Of a stretch of DNA of 64,000 bases, positions 18,522 through 26,889 are shown piece by piece. Position 1 is the first letter of the stretch; each line of letters begins with the position of its first letter. A program made the translations under genes and the position numbers. The DNA lies in contig CAPPGO010000008.1 of NCBI GenBank assembly GCA_948678575.1, positions 1 to 64,000 of the forward strand. The letters run 5' to 3'. Below the pieces are notes generated by a model that did no database searches, had not been told where the DNA came from, and saw only the letters and a program-made list of their open reading frames with translations. Origin of the DNA: an uncultured Clostridia bacterium (GTDB taxonomy: Bacteria; Bacillota; Clostridia; TANB77; CAG-508).

Positions 18522-19775
18522 TTAGTTTTTTTCTAAATAATTAATAATAGCATTTCCAGCATCTCTGCCTGAACGAGAAGCCCACGCCACTGTACCTTTT
18601 GCACCAGCTAAATCTCCACCAGCAAATACGCCTTTTTTAGAAGTCATATTATTTTTATCTATTAAAATTCTTCCTCTACGATCCAATTCAACATCTAGTT
18701 GAGATAATAAGCTTGCCTCTGGTTTTGAACCAACAGCCATAATAACATAATCAGCATCAATAAAATAGTTGCTTCCCTCTATGTTTACAGGAGATTTTCT
18801 GCTTTCCCCTTCTTTTTGAACAAGCTCAGTTTTTACACATTCGATTTTATTAACTTTTTTATCTCCACAGATTTTGATTATATTATTTTGATATAAGAAT
18901 TCAATTCCTTCTTCTATTGCTTCTTCAATTTCTTTTTTCTCTGCTGGCATTTCTGCTCTTGAACGTCTATAAATTACAATTACTTCCTTGGCACCCAATT
19001 TCTTTACTGTTCTTGCTGTATCCATAGCAACATTTCCACCACCACTTACAATAACAGTTTTTCCTTTATATGATGGATGAGAATTATTTTCTAGTAATTC
19101 ATTTCCTCCGAAAACACCATCTAAATCTTCACCTGGAATTCCCATTTTTGAAGATAAATTTGCACCAAAGCCTAAATATACAGCATCATATTCTTTTTGT
19201 AAATCGTTTAAAGTATAATCTTTTCCAAGTTCTGTATTAAGCTTTACATCAATTCCTAAATCTAAAATTTTATCTATTGCTTTTTGTAAAAGCTTCTTGT
19301 CTAATCTAAATGCTGGTATTCCGTGATTCATAATGCCACCAAGTACATTATGTTTTTCAAAAATAGTAACTTTATACCCATTTTTAGCAAGCGTTGCAGC
19401 ACAAGTAAGTCCTGTTGGACCACCACCTACAACTGCTATTTTTTTGTTTTTAGGCTCTGCATTTTTCTTTATCTTCCAATCATTCTCAATTGCAATATCT
19501 CCAACATAAGCTTCCATATCTCCAATATTTACTTGTTTTTGTGATACTCCTCTTATACAACTTCCTTGACATTGTTTATCATGTGGACATATTCTACCAC
19601 AAATAGATTGCAAAACAGTAGTTTCAGAAAGCAAATCATAAGCTTCATGAATTTTATCTTCTTTTAAAAGTTTAATAAATCCAGTAGTATCATTTTGAAG
19701 TGGACAACCAACTTGACATGGCTTTATTTTACAACTTAAACAATAATTTGCTTTTTCTTTCATTTCTTCTAACAT
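18522..19775 (-). CDS. GltD-like NAD(P)H-dependent flavin oxidoreductase
   Basis: This 417-aa protein matches the small-subunit family of glutamate synthase and related flavoproteins. The N-terminal Cys-rich region (CLSCKIKPCQVGCPLQND, later CGRICPHDKQC) should bind Fe-S clusters. An FAD motif VVGGGPTGLTCAATLA lies near residue 112 and an NAD(P) motif VVSGGGNVAMD near 240. The ending GVFAGGDLAGAKGTV is typical. No large GltB subunit is adjacent. The gene starts 10 nt after the hydrogenase gene, so it may pass electrons between NAD(P)H and ferredoxin or hydrogenase. Confidence 0.85.
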   Translation of the reverse strand: MLEEMKEKANYCLSCKIKPCQVGCPLQNDTTGFIKLLKEDKIHEAYDLLSETTVLQSICGRICPHDKQCQGSCIRGVSQKQVNIGDMEAYVGDIAIENDWKIKKNAEPKNKKIAVVGGGPTGLTCAATLAKNGYKVTIFEKHNVLGGIMNHGIPAFRLDKKLLQKAIDKILDLGIDVKLNTELGKDYTLNDLQKEYDAVYLGFGANLSSKMGIPGEDLDGVFGGNELLENNSHPSYKGKTVIVSGGGNVAMDTARTVKKLGAKEVIVIYRRSRAEMPAEKKEIEEAIEEGIEFLYQNNIIKICGDKKVNKIECVKTELVQKEGESRKSPVNIEGSNYFIDADYVIMAVGSKPEASLLSQLDVELDRRGRILIDKNNMTSKKGVFAGGDLAGAKGTVAWASRSGRDAGNAIINYLEKN

Positions 19776-19785
19776 ATTCTCTCCT

Positions 19786-21099
19786 TTAAATTCTACCTTT
19801 TAATAAATCTGATTTATCAAAGTATTCTGTATGTAATAATTGTTCAGAAATTTCACCTAATGGTTCACCTAAAAATTTTTCATATATTTCTTTAATTTCT
19901 GGATTTTCATGACTTAATCTTTTTGTTAATCTTTCGTCTTCTGAATATAAACTATCTATTCTTTTTAATCTAGTTTCATCTAATTTTAATAATGTAATTT
20001 TAGGTTGACCACCACCACTTATACAACCACCTACACAGTTCATAACTTCAACAAAATGATATGTTACTTCTCCTGCTTTTATTTTTTCTAATAAAGTTCT
20101 GGCATTATCGATTCCATGTACAATAGCAACATTTACTTCTAATCCATTTATTTCTATACTAGCTTCTTTTATAGCTTCCATTCCTCTAACTGCATGAAAT
20201 TCTATCTTGTCATCTGGTAAATTTTTTCCAGTTATGTAATAGTATGACGTTCTTAATGCAGCCTCCATAACACCACCAGTATTTCCAAAAATAACACCTG
20301 CACCTGTTCCTTTTCCAAGTAAATCATCAAATTTGCTTTCTTTTAAAGAATAAAAATCAATATTTTCTTCTCTTATCCATTCTGCAAGTTCTCTAGTTGT
20401 TATTGAGTAATCTGTATCTTGACATTGTTTTAGTCCGTTAAATTTTGAAGCATCTGATAATTCTTCTCTTTTTACTTCATATTTTTTTGATGTACAAGGT
20501 GCTACTACAACACTGATAATATTTTCTGGATTTATATTTTTCACTTTTGCGAAATATGTTTTTATCATAGCACTTTGCATTGATATTGGACTTTTAGCAG
20601 TAGATAAGTTTTTTGTAAATTCTGGATAATACATTTCTACAAATTTTACCCATGAAGGACAACAGCTTGTGAATTGTGGTAATACTCCATTGTTTTTTAT
20701 TCTATTTACTAATTCAGAAGCTTCTTCTACTATTGTTAAATCAGCTGCAAAAGTAACATCAAGTACATAATCTGCACCTAATTTTCTTATAGCCGATACC
20801 ATTTTCCCCTCAACATATTCTCCATCTTTTCCTTCAAACTCTTCTCCTAATGCCACTCTTACAGCAGGAGCTGTACTAAATACTACTATTTTATCTGTAT
20901 TTTTTATAATTTCTTTTACTTTATCAAAATCCTTCTTTTCTCTTATTGCTTCTGGTGGACAAAAATTTGCACATTGTCCACAATTTATACAAACTGGAAC
21001 TTTACAAGTTTTTTTGCACATTCCACAATATACACATTTTGAATCATCTCTCTCAACACTTGGATTGTTTTCTCCTAAATCTACTACTAATTCTGCCAT
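19786..21099 (-). CDS. [FeFe] hydrogenase with ferredoxin domain
   Basis: A 437-aa enzyme for H2 production or uptake. I start it at 21099, where AGAGG precedes the ATG; an extra eight codons are possible. Two ferredoxin-like clusters (CVYCGMCKKTC; CINCGQCANFCP) lie in the first 65 residues. The H-cluster motifs follow: FTSCCPSW, VVAPCTSKK, and VMNCVGGCISGGGQP. VGGC and APCTSKK differ from the common PGGC/MPCTxKK forms, pointing to a less studied group. With the GltD-like gene it forms a two-gene operon and marks an anaerobic lifestyle. Confidence 0.9.
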   Translation of the reverse strand: MAELVVDLGENNPSVERDDSKCVYCGMCKKTCKVPVCINCGQCANFCPPEAIREKKDFDKVKEIIKNTDKIVVFSTAPAVRVALGEEFEGKDGEYVEGKMVSAIRKLGADYVLDVTFAADLTIVEEASELVNRIKNNGVLPQFTSCCPSWVKFVEMYYPEFTKNLSTAKSPISMQSAMIKTYFAKVKNINPENIISVVVAPCTSKKYEVKREELSDASKFNGLKQCQDTDYSITTRELAEWIREENIDFYSLKESKFDDLLGKGTGAGVIFGNTGGVMEAALRTSYYYITGKNLPDDKIEFHAVRGMEAIKEASIEINGLEVNVAIVHGIDNARTLLEKIKAGEVTYHFVEVMNCVGGCISGGGQPKITLLKLDETRLKRIDSLYSEDERLTKRLSHENPEIKEIYEKFLGEPLGEISEQLLHTEYFDKSDLLKGRI

Positions 21100-21215
21100 A
21101 TATTTTACCTCTCTAACAAACATATATTATATTCTTTCCCTATTTTATAAGAATACTATTTTTTTTGCAATACTTTTGACCGAATGTTATATAAAATTCA
21201 CAAAATGGATACAAT

Positions 21216-21252
21216 AAAAAAATCACTAAGTTTTATTACTTAGTGATTTTTT
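21216..21252. terminator. Bidirectional terminator at the end of the ATP-grasp gene
   Basis: AAAAAATCACTAAG and CTTAGTGATTTTTT form a 14-bp stem with an 8-nt loop. The stem includes the last codons and stop of the ATP-grasp gene, so the coding end doubles as terminator. Confidence 0.85.
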
Positions 21253-22080
21253 ATTGTAATCAACATTTTTATTTTGCATATATTCATACACCATATTTTT
21301 ATAATCAATAATGAATTTTTCTTTTGTTTTCCTATCAACCTGATTTAAATCTAAATATGGAGATATATCTTCTATTTCTGTTAATAATAATGTGTCGTCT
21401 TCTAATTTTATAAAATCAATTCTTTGAATACCATAATATTCTGCATTCAAACATGCAAACTTGTTTGCCAATTCTAATTCATCAGAATTATATTCATACT
21501 TTATTGCTTTTGGATAAACTGGTACTTTGCTAGGTATAAATTCTAAAACATATTCAAGTTTATCTTTTATATAATAAAATTGCACTTCTGATTTAAATTT
21601 CATAAATGGCTGTACTATATATGAATTATTAAATTTCGATTTTAATTCTTCTTTTTCTAATACCAATTGACCAATTCCATCATAACTTTCTTTTCGTTTC
21701 ATCATATATTTACTAGTATTCTTCAATAATTTTAAATCATCTAAATTATCAATAGTTGGTATGGTTTCATATCCATTTTTAAACAATTTAACTAAATAGC
21801 TTTTATCACTTCCATCATACTTTCCATCAAAATTTATACGAGGTAGATCTTTTTTTATAATTCTTTCTGTAAAACTATATTTTTCACTAACATTTTCTAT
21901 TGTTGCATTAGAATTCCATGTATTTCTTTTTAAAAATATATCAAATATACTTTCTAATTTTTCATCATAATTCTTATCAACAATAGCAACATTGTGCCCA
22001 TCTTCTTGAAAAGCTCGTGCCAGCCATATATCTTCCAGTTTTTCATCATTATCTATATTAGTTATCATTAATATATTCAT
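21226..22080 (-). CDS. ATP-grasp-fold protein, function unknown
   Basis: A 284-aa protein with features of the RimK/GshB-type ATP-grasp group. The N-terminal MNILMITNIDNDEKLEDIWL resembles a preATP-grasp domain. A KRKESYDGIGQLVLE stretch resembles the ATP-binding loop. The C-terminal RIDFIKLEDDTLLLTEIED, then SPYL, has the metal-binding acidic pattern. Such enzymes join a carboxylate to an amine or thiol. The substrate is unknown. It stands alone between terminators next to the cotJ operon. Confidence 0.7.
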   Translation of the reverse strand: MNILMITNIDNDEKLEDIWLARAFQEDGHNVAIVDKNYDEKLESIFDIFLKRNTWNSNATIENVSEKYSFTERIIKKDLPRINFDGKYDGSDKSYLVKLFKNGYETIPTIDNLDDLKLLKNTSKYMMKRKESYDGIGQLVLEKEELKSKFNNSYIVQPFMKFKSEVQFYYIKDKLEYVLEFIPSKVPVYPKAIKYEYNSDELELANKFACLNAEYYGIQRIDFIKLEDDTLLLTEIEDISPYLDLNQVDRKTKEKFIIDYKNMVYEYMQNKNVDYNKKSLSNKT

Positions 22081-22177
22081 ATTTACTCTCCTAGTTTATT
22101 CCAAAACGGAACATACTGATTTTTCATCTTTTTTTAATATTTTAACACAAGTTACTTTTAAATACAATTTAAAATTT

Positions 22178-22215
22178 ATCATAAAAAAGCAAAGAGCCAT
22201 GTTTCCATAGCTCTT
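22178..22215 (-). terminator. Intrinsic terminator after cotJC
   Basis: AAGAGCTATG, a GAAA tetraloop and CATGGCTCTT form a 10-bp stem with one G-T pair, followed by GCTTTTTT on the minus strand. Confidence 0.85.
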
Positions 22216-22220
22216 TTATT

Positions 22221-22817
22221 CTATTTTCTATCCATATAAAATCTTTTTTGTGCTAGTTTATCTTGAACACCGTTTAATGCTTCTCCAAATCTTTGAAAAT
22301 GAACTATTTCTCTTTCTCTTAAATATCTTAAAACATCTATTACATCTGGATCATCTTTGCAAAGATTAATTAGTTTTTCATAAGTTGCACGAGCTTTTTG
22401 CTCTGCTGCTAAATCTTCTGTTAAATCTGCAATAGGATCTCCTTTTACTGCTAAAACAGCTGCACTAAATGGACTTCCAGCAGCAGATTGTGGATATACA
22501 CCCACTCCATGATCAGTATAATAAGCATCTAATCCAGCTTTTTTTAATTCTTCAATTGAAACACCATCTGTTAATTGATGTACCAAAGCACCCACCATTT
22601 CTAAATGTGCAAGTTCTTCTGTACCTATATCATTTAATATTGCTTTTGATTTTTTGTCTGGCATACCAAATCTTTGTGACAAATATCTAAGTGAAGCTGC
22701 AAGCTCTCCATCTGGCCCACCATACTGCGAAATTATAACTTTTGCAAGTGCTGGATTAGGTGTTTTTATATTTACAGGATATTGTAAATGTCTATCATAA
22801 GTCCACATATTAAGCAC
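22221..22817 (-). CDS. cotJC: Spore coat protein CotJC (manganese-catalase-like)
   Basis: CotJC (198 aa) belongs to the Mn-catalase ferritin-like family found in spore coats. The start MWTYDRHLQYPVNIKTPNP and the helix residues EELAHLEMV and EREIVHFQRF, which provide metal-ligand Glu and His, are typical. It is the last gene of the cotJABC operon and overlaps cotJB by 8 nt. The likely role is peroxide protection or coat assembly on the developing spore. Confidence 0.95.
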   Translation of the reverse strand: MLNMWTYDRHLQYPVNIKTPNPALAKVIISQYGGPDGELAASLRYLSQRFGMPDKKSKAILNDIGTEELAHLEMVGALVHQLTDGVSIEELKKAGLDAYYTDHGVGVYPQSAAGSPFSAAVLAVKGDPIADLTEDLAAEQKARATYEKLINLCKDDPDVIDVLRYLREREIVHFQRFGEALNGVQDKLAQKRFYMDRK

Positions 22818-23070
22818 CTCCTTTTTCCCAAGGCCATGGACTTTCTATCCATTGCCAAGAATTTTGTGGGAAATAAATTGTAAGTGGCCCATATTCTTTT
22901 TGGTAAAGTTGCTTTAAGTCGTGTAATTGTTGTGCATAATCTTGTTGACACCTAAGTGCTTTTGTATCACATGGGTGTGTATCTAAATATAATGCTAAGT
23001 CATTTACTGCAAAAGCTAACGAACGAATTTGTTCCATTAACATTTTTTGTTTATTGTTCTCTACATTCAT
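22810..23070 (-). CDS. cotJB: Spore coat protein CotJB
   Basis: CotJB (86 aa) is a small helical partner of CotJC. It shows the family pattern of LAFAVNDLALYLDTHPCD, then YGPLTIYFP and the tail WQWIESPWPWEKGG. It overlaps both neighbours (cotJA by 20 nt, cotJC by 8 nt), so the three are translationally coupled. Confidence 0.94.
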   Translation of the reverse strand: MNVENNKQKMLMEQIRSLAFAVNDLALYLDTHPCDTKALRCQQDYAQQLHDLKQLYQKEYGPLTIYFPQNSWQWIESPWPWEKGGA

Positions 23071-23275
23071 TATTCAAGCAACCTCCTTCATTATAATTTC
23101 TTAAAAATCTATTTTCTGCCATTGATTGTAATGGTACATAAGGACTAACTAATTCAGGAAAAATAGTTCCTTGATTTAGACCATCTTGTGGTTCAAATAT
23201 TTTTGTCATTGTTTGAACAGGTACATAAGCATGCCCATACATTGGATATGCTGTAAAAAAAGCATTGTTTGACAT
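23051..23275 (-). CDS. cotJA: Spore coat associated protein CotJA
   Basis: CotJA (74 aa) is the first product of the cotJ operon. Its middle and end, YVPVQTMTKIFEP, then GTIFPELVSPYVPLQSM, match the family. The ATG has a strong AAGGAGGA site. A CATAAAAT element about 45 nt upstream could serve a mother-cell sigma factor, but I cannot prove this. Confidence 0.9.
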   Translation of the reverse strand: MSNNAFFTAYPMYGHAYVPVQTMTKIFEPQDGLNQGTIFPELVSPYVPLQSMAENRFLRNYNEGGCLNNECREQ

Positions 23276-23348
23276 GAAAATTCCTCCTTATTTTAGTGTT
23301 ATAATATATTTTATGTATACTATATTTTTATGTGAATTTAATAATAAC

Positions 23349-23379
23349 AAAAAGCACTTCAAATCATGAAGTGCTTTTC
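23349..23379. terminator. Terminator at the end of the DGR operon
   Basis: AAAAGCACTTCA and TTGAAGTGCTTTT pair in a long stem with a short loop and T runs on both sides. It overlaps the stop of the MutS-like gene and separates the DGR from cotJ. Confidence 0.85.
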
Positions 23380-23810
23380 TAAAATTTATATATAATTTGC
23401 TCTATTTCATTTATTTCTTTCATTATATTGTTATTTCCAATATTTTCCATTAGATATCTATTTATTTCTTCAATTTTATTTCTTTTCAATAAATATTTGT
23501 AAGCATTTTCAAATACTTCGTCATATTTATTTTCATCTCCAAAATTCTGTTGTCCTTCTATTTCAAATTTATTATTTGAAATAATATAACTAATTTTTTC
23601 AACTTCCATCTTTTTAATTACATTATCAAATATTGTTGCTGTAAAACCACAATTATTTATATTTTGACTTTTCTTTAACTGATATCCAAAAAGATATGAA
23701 ATTATATATGCATCTTTTAAATAGGTATGATAAAATGCACCTATTTTCACAAAAATAATAGATTTTGGATAATTATCTTTCATAATCTTTATTTCATTTT
23801 CAATACTCAT
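23379..23810 (-). CDS. MutS N-terminal-domain-like protein (DGR accessory MSL)
   Basis: This 143-aa protein resembles the mismatch-binding domain I of MutS without the rest of MutS. The pattern is a Pro-initiated strand, IIFVKIGAFYHTYLKDAYIIS (compare the MutS F-Y-E motif, here F-Y-H), an LxxKK turn and a CGF segment. Stand-alone MutS-like genes are known accessory genes of some DGRs (MSL). It is the last gene of the DGR transcription unit, and its start overlaps the preceding small gene by 11 nt. It might bind template-cDNA mismatches; that is inference. Confidence 0.68.
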   Translation of the reverse strand: MSIENEIKIMKDNYPKSIIFVKIGAFYHTYLKDAYIISYLFGYQLKKSQNINNCGFTATIFDNVIKKMEVEKISYIISNNKFEIEGQQNFGDENKYDEVFENAYKYLLKRNKIEEINRYLMENIGNNNIMKEINEIEQIIYKF

Positions 23811-24048
23811 AAATTCGCATCACCTCAATACAATTATTTATAATACTTCCTTCTAAGATTATATGTGTTCCTAACTCATAATCAGAATAAAGTATATCTG
23901 CCATCTTATCAAAAGCAATCAATTTTATTTCATTTCCATCTTCTGATAAAATAAAGCAGGAGGCAATAGATATATGTAGGTCTTGATTTAACAAAAAATC
24001 AAACTTTATTTCAGAATTTATCTTTCCAAATAAAAAACATATATTCAT
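23800..24048 (-). CDS. Small OB-fold-like protein of the DGR operon
   Basis: An 82-aa protein I cannot assign firmly. Alternating β-rich segments (NICFLFGKINSEIKFDFLL; HISIASCFILSEDG; THIILEGSIINNCIEVMRIYEY) resemble a small OB fold such as single-strand DNA-binding or PriB-type proteins. It lies directly after the template array and overlaps the MutS-like gene. That suggests a nucleic-acid role in retrohoming, for example binding cDNA. Confidence 0.5.
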   Translation of the reverse strand: MNICFLFGKINSEIKFDFLLNQDLHISIASCFILSEDGNEIKLIAFDKMADILYSDYELGTHIILEGSIINNCIEVMRIYEY

Positions 24049-24205
24049 ATTTCCTCCATTTATAAACTACTATATATTCAAATTTCTCCTACTAATACCT
24101 CGCTCATGTTACATATTTACCAATACTTAGGAAGGATTAAACTCCTTTAATATCTAATATTCACTGTATGCATTCCGTAAAACACATAATCTCGAAACAT
24201 ATTAG

Positions 24206-24320
24206 AGCACGGCGCGGAACCCCCAATTCCAATTAGACTCGCTGGCAGTATGATTGCCATTGCGATTGGTCGCTAAATTGTCCCATCCGTTGTTGTTAGT
24301 ACTACCACCACGAAGCACGC
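24206..24320 (-). repeat. Template repeat TR1
   Basis: A 115-bp template. In the reading frame used by the target gene it encodes VLRGGSTNNNGWDNLATNRN and ends in GFRAVL. Asn codons (AAC/AAT) sit at the positions that vary in the VR. It has many non-adenine differences from the resident VR, so it is not that VR's template. Confidence 0.85.
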
Positions 24321-24508
24321 GGTCTAGACCCACAAGTTTACTCCTATTTATTTATTATTATTTTTTAAGTTACTATATATTCAGATTTCTCCTACTAATA
24401 CCTCGCTTATGAAACTTATTTACCAATATTCAGGAAGGAATAAACTCCTTTAATATCTAATATTCACTGTATGTACTCCGTAAAATACATAATCTCGAAA
24501 CATATTAG

Positions 24509-24623
24509 AGCACGGCGCGGAACCCAACATTCCAATTCGTATTGCTGGCAGTGTTGTTGCCATTGCGATTGGTCGCCAAATCGTTCCAACCGTTGTTGTT
24601 AGTACTACCACCACGAATCACGC
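24509..24623 (-). repeat. Template repeat TR2, parent of the resident VR
   Basis: A 115-bp template encoding VIRGGSTNNNGWNDLATNRN and onward to GFRAVL. Aligned without gaps to the VR at 27300-27414 it shows 11 differences, every one at a template adenine (minus strand). None of the roughly 85 other positions differs. This adenine-only pattern is the hallmark of DGR mutagenic retrohoming. Confidence 0.95.
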
Positions 24624-24807
24624 TCACAAGACCTTTAAGTTTATTCCTATTTATTTATTATTTTTTAGTTACTATATATTCAGATTTCTCCTACTAATAC
24701 CTCACTCATGTTACATATTTACCAATATCTAGGAAGGAATAAACTCCTTTAATATCTAATATTCACTGTATGCATTCCGTAAAACACATAATCTCGAAAC
24801 ATATTAG

Positions 24808-24922
24808 AGCACGGCGCGGAACCCGATATTCCAATCAGAGTTGCTAGCAGTATGGTTGCCATTGCGATTGGTCGCTAAATTGTCACTACCGTTGTCATTA
24901 GTACAACCACCACGAAGCACGC
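24808..24922 (-). repeat. Template repeat TR3
   Basis: A 115-bp template encoding VLRGGCTNDNGSDNLATNRN and ending NIGFRAVL. It shares the GC-rich 3' end with the others but differs from the VR at many non-adenine positions. It carries a Cys codon in place of Ser in the RGGS motif. Confidence 0.85.
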
Positions 24923-25112
24923 GATCGAGACCATTAAGCTTATTCCTATATTTATTTTTAAAATCAACTATGAGCTACTATATTTTCAAATTTTTCTACT
25001 AATACCTCACTCATGATACATATTTACCAATATCTAGGAAGGAATAAACTCCTTTAATATCTAATACTCACTGTATGTATTCCGTAAAATACATAATCTC
25101 GAAACATATTAG

Positions 25113-25227
25113 AGCACGGCGCGGAACCCAATGTTCCAATTAGTATTGCTGGCAGTGTTGTTGCCATTGCGATTGGTCGCCAAATTGTCGTTACCGTTCC
25201 AATTAGTACTACCACCACGAAGCACGA
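25113..25227 (-). repeat. Template repeat TR4
   Basis: A 115-bp template encoding VLRGGSTNWNGNDNLATNRN and ending NIGFRAVL. About ten mismatches to the resident VR are at non-adenine positions, excluding it as that VR's parent. Confidence 0.85.
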
Positions 25228-25420
25228 GCGCAAGACCATAAAGTCTATTCCTATATTTAATTTTTTAAATAAATTATGAGCTACTATATTTTCAATTCTT
25301 TCTACTAATACCTCGCTCAAGATACATATTTACCGTTTTATTTAGGAAGGAATAAACTCCTTTAATATCTAATATTCACTGTACATATTCCGTAAAATAC
25401 ATAATCTCGAAACATATTAG

Positions 25421-25535
25421 AGCACGGCGCGGAACCCAATGTCCCAAGCAGTATTACTGGCAGTATTGTTGCCATTGCGATTGGTCGCCAAATTGTCTGA
25501 ACCGTAATTATTAGTACTACCACCACGAAACACGA
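25421..25535 (-). repeat. Template repeat TR5
   Basis: A 115-bp template nearest the reverse transcriptase gene. It encodes VFRGGSTNNYGSDNLATNRN and ends DIGFRAVL. The 3' GC-rich end and tail are the same as in the other cassettes. Confidence 0.85.
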
Positions 25536-25568
25536 TCGCAAGACCATCAAGTTTATTCCTATATTTTA

Positions 25569-26574
25569 TTAATAAAAAACTTTTTTACTCAACTTATAAA
25601 CATTTGCATATTTCAGATATCCAAAGTGACCACATAAATAACGTTTTGCTTCTTCTGATGAAATTTCCTTATTTTTAATTTTCTCTTTTAACTTTCTAAC
25701 TTTTCTTTTTAACTTAACTTTACCTTTATGTCTTATTTTCATTCTATATTCATTTATTTGATAACCACAATAGTTTACACCTTGCTTAGATTTAAAAATA
25801 TTAGTTTTTTTATTTAATTCCAAGTGCAATTCATCTCTCAGAAATATAGTAATTTTTCTTAATATTTCTTTAATGCCTTTTTTATCCTTAAATAGTAAAA
25901 CACTATCATCCATATATCTATAATAATATTTCACACCTAATTCATGTTTTATATATTGATCTATTTCATTTAAGTAAATATTAGCAAAAATTTGACTACT
26001 ATAATTTCCTATTGGAATCCCGAACCTTCTCTTTTTTGGAATATATTATCTCCTTTGTAAGCCACATAATCTTTTTGTCTTTGATTTTTCTTTCAAGTAT
26101 TTTAAGCAAAATTTCCTTGTCTATATTTTGAAAATACTTTGCTATATCCATTTTTAAAATATAATATTCGCCCCATTCTTTTTTAGCTTTTTTCATCGCT
26201 TTTTGTAAATCAACTGCAGAATAGTGCATACCTCTATCTTTTATACAAGCATAGGTGGTTGGTATAAACTGTGGCACAAAATTTGGTATTATAAAATAAT
26301 CCACATACCATCTGTGAACAATTCTATCAATATATTTTGATGCCTCTATCATTCTTTTCTTAGGCTCATAAACATAAAAAGTTTTATAAGATCCATGCTT
26401 ATATGTCCCATCTTTTAAAGATTGATACAAATACAAAATATAATCTTCTTTTCTTAAATCAAATCGTACAACATTTTCTCTAAGTGCCTTGCCCCTTCTA
26501 CATTTTTTATGGCAAAGCATTAAAATCTCATAGGTCAAGTATTTATCATACTGATTTCTTATTGTTTTTGGCAT
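25569..26574 (-). CDS. DGR reverse transcriptase, interrupted by one CGG-linked +1 shift
   Basis: This enzyme should copy template RNA into adenine-mutagenised cDNA. The first frame (from ATG at 26574) covers fingers motifs including KMDIAKYFQNID, then stops early. Skipping one base at the in-frame CGG (26020-26022) continues as GIPIGNYSSQIFANIYL, which has the IGxxxSQ signature of DGR enzymes. YRYMDD (catalytic Asp pair) and a basic C-terminal thumb follow. The start overlaps avd by 29 nt. If the shift is not read through, the catalytic half is lost. A length change in the A6 run just before could also restore frame, but the CGG explanation matches five other cases in the window. Confidence 0.88.
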
Positions 26575-26869
26575 AATATTTAACTAATCCTCCAACAATT
26601 TTACCAATTTCACCCAATATGTTAATCATAACAATATTAAATTTTTCTAAACTAATCCACTTATATTTAGCCATTATTCTTAAATATACTCTTTGTATAT
26701 TTATACCTGCATCAATTTTGTTTAAATAATATAATCTACTTTTGCTTTCTATTTTATCTAGATACATTATATTTTCAAAAGTATCATACATTATTCTCTT
26801 ATATTCATTACCTAAATTAAATTTTTCTACCCTAGGTAAAAGTTGAAGTAATACAATCATATATTCCAT
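26546..26869 (-). CDS. avd: DGR accessory variability determinant (Avd-like)
   Basis: A 107-aa helical protein matching the Avd four-helix-bundle family, a pentamer that binds the reverse transcriptase and template RNA. The motif LLPRVEKFNLGNEYKRIMYD corresponds to the family's Pro-Arg/Lys-x-Glu-Arg-Phe-x-Leu-Gly block; several Lys/Arg follow. Its frame stays open upstream of the ATG (KLIPKYQNYMEYM), suggesting a longer N-terminus joined to the preceding 66-codon frame. The gene overlaps the start of the reverse transcriptase gene. Confidence 0.82.
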   Translation of the reverse strand: MEYMIVLLQLLPRVEKFNLGNEYKRIMYDTFENIMYLDKIESKSRLYYLNKIDAGINIQRVYLRIMAKYKWISLEKFNIVMINILGEIGKIVGGLVKYYAKNNKKSV

Positions 26870-26889
26870 ATAATTTTGATATTTAGGAA

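Larger units (their letters stand above)
24067..25567 (-). repeat. Array of five tandem DGR template cassettes, about 300 bp each
   Basis: Five tandem units repeat every 299-308 bp. Each consists, on the minus strand, of a short leader containing AAGTTTATTCC-type sequence in complement, a 115-bp template repeat, a conserved tail of about 100 nt, and a spacer containing GAGGTATTAGTAG. The templates differ from each other at both adenine and non-adenine sites, while the first 17 bp on the plus strand (AGCACGGCGCGGAACCC) are identical in all. No convincing protein is encoded: the two short frames seen here run in the wrong frame through the templates. Confidence 0.9.

Noticed and set aside
25054..25550. 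Two open frames with repeated proteins (88 and 62 codons) in the template array
   Set aside because: They run through TR4 and TR5 in a different frame from the target gene's VR, have no proper family and exist only because the cassettes are repeats. The other three cassettes do not keep them open.
24067..25567. Regular repeats that might be a CRISPR array
   Set aside because: The unit is about 300 bp with long conserved parts, there are no short direct repeats with unique 30-40 bp spacers, and no cas genes. Adenine-specific variation identifies DGR templates.
26032..26037. A6 run as the cause of the reverse transcriptase frameshift
   Set aside because: Loss of one A would also restore frame (giving KKRRFGIPIGN). 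I prefer the CGG site ten bases on, since it gives the usual Val-Gly-Ile-Pro-Ile-Gly and matches five other breaks. Not fully excluded.
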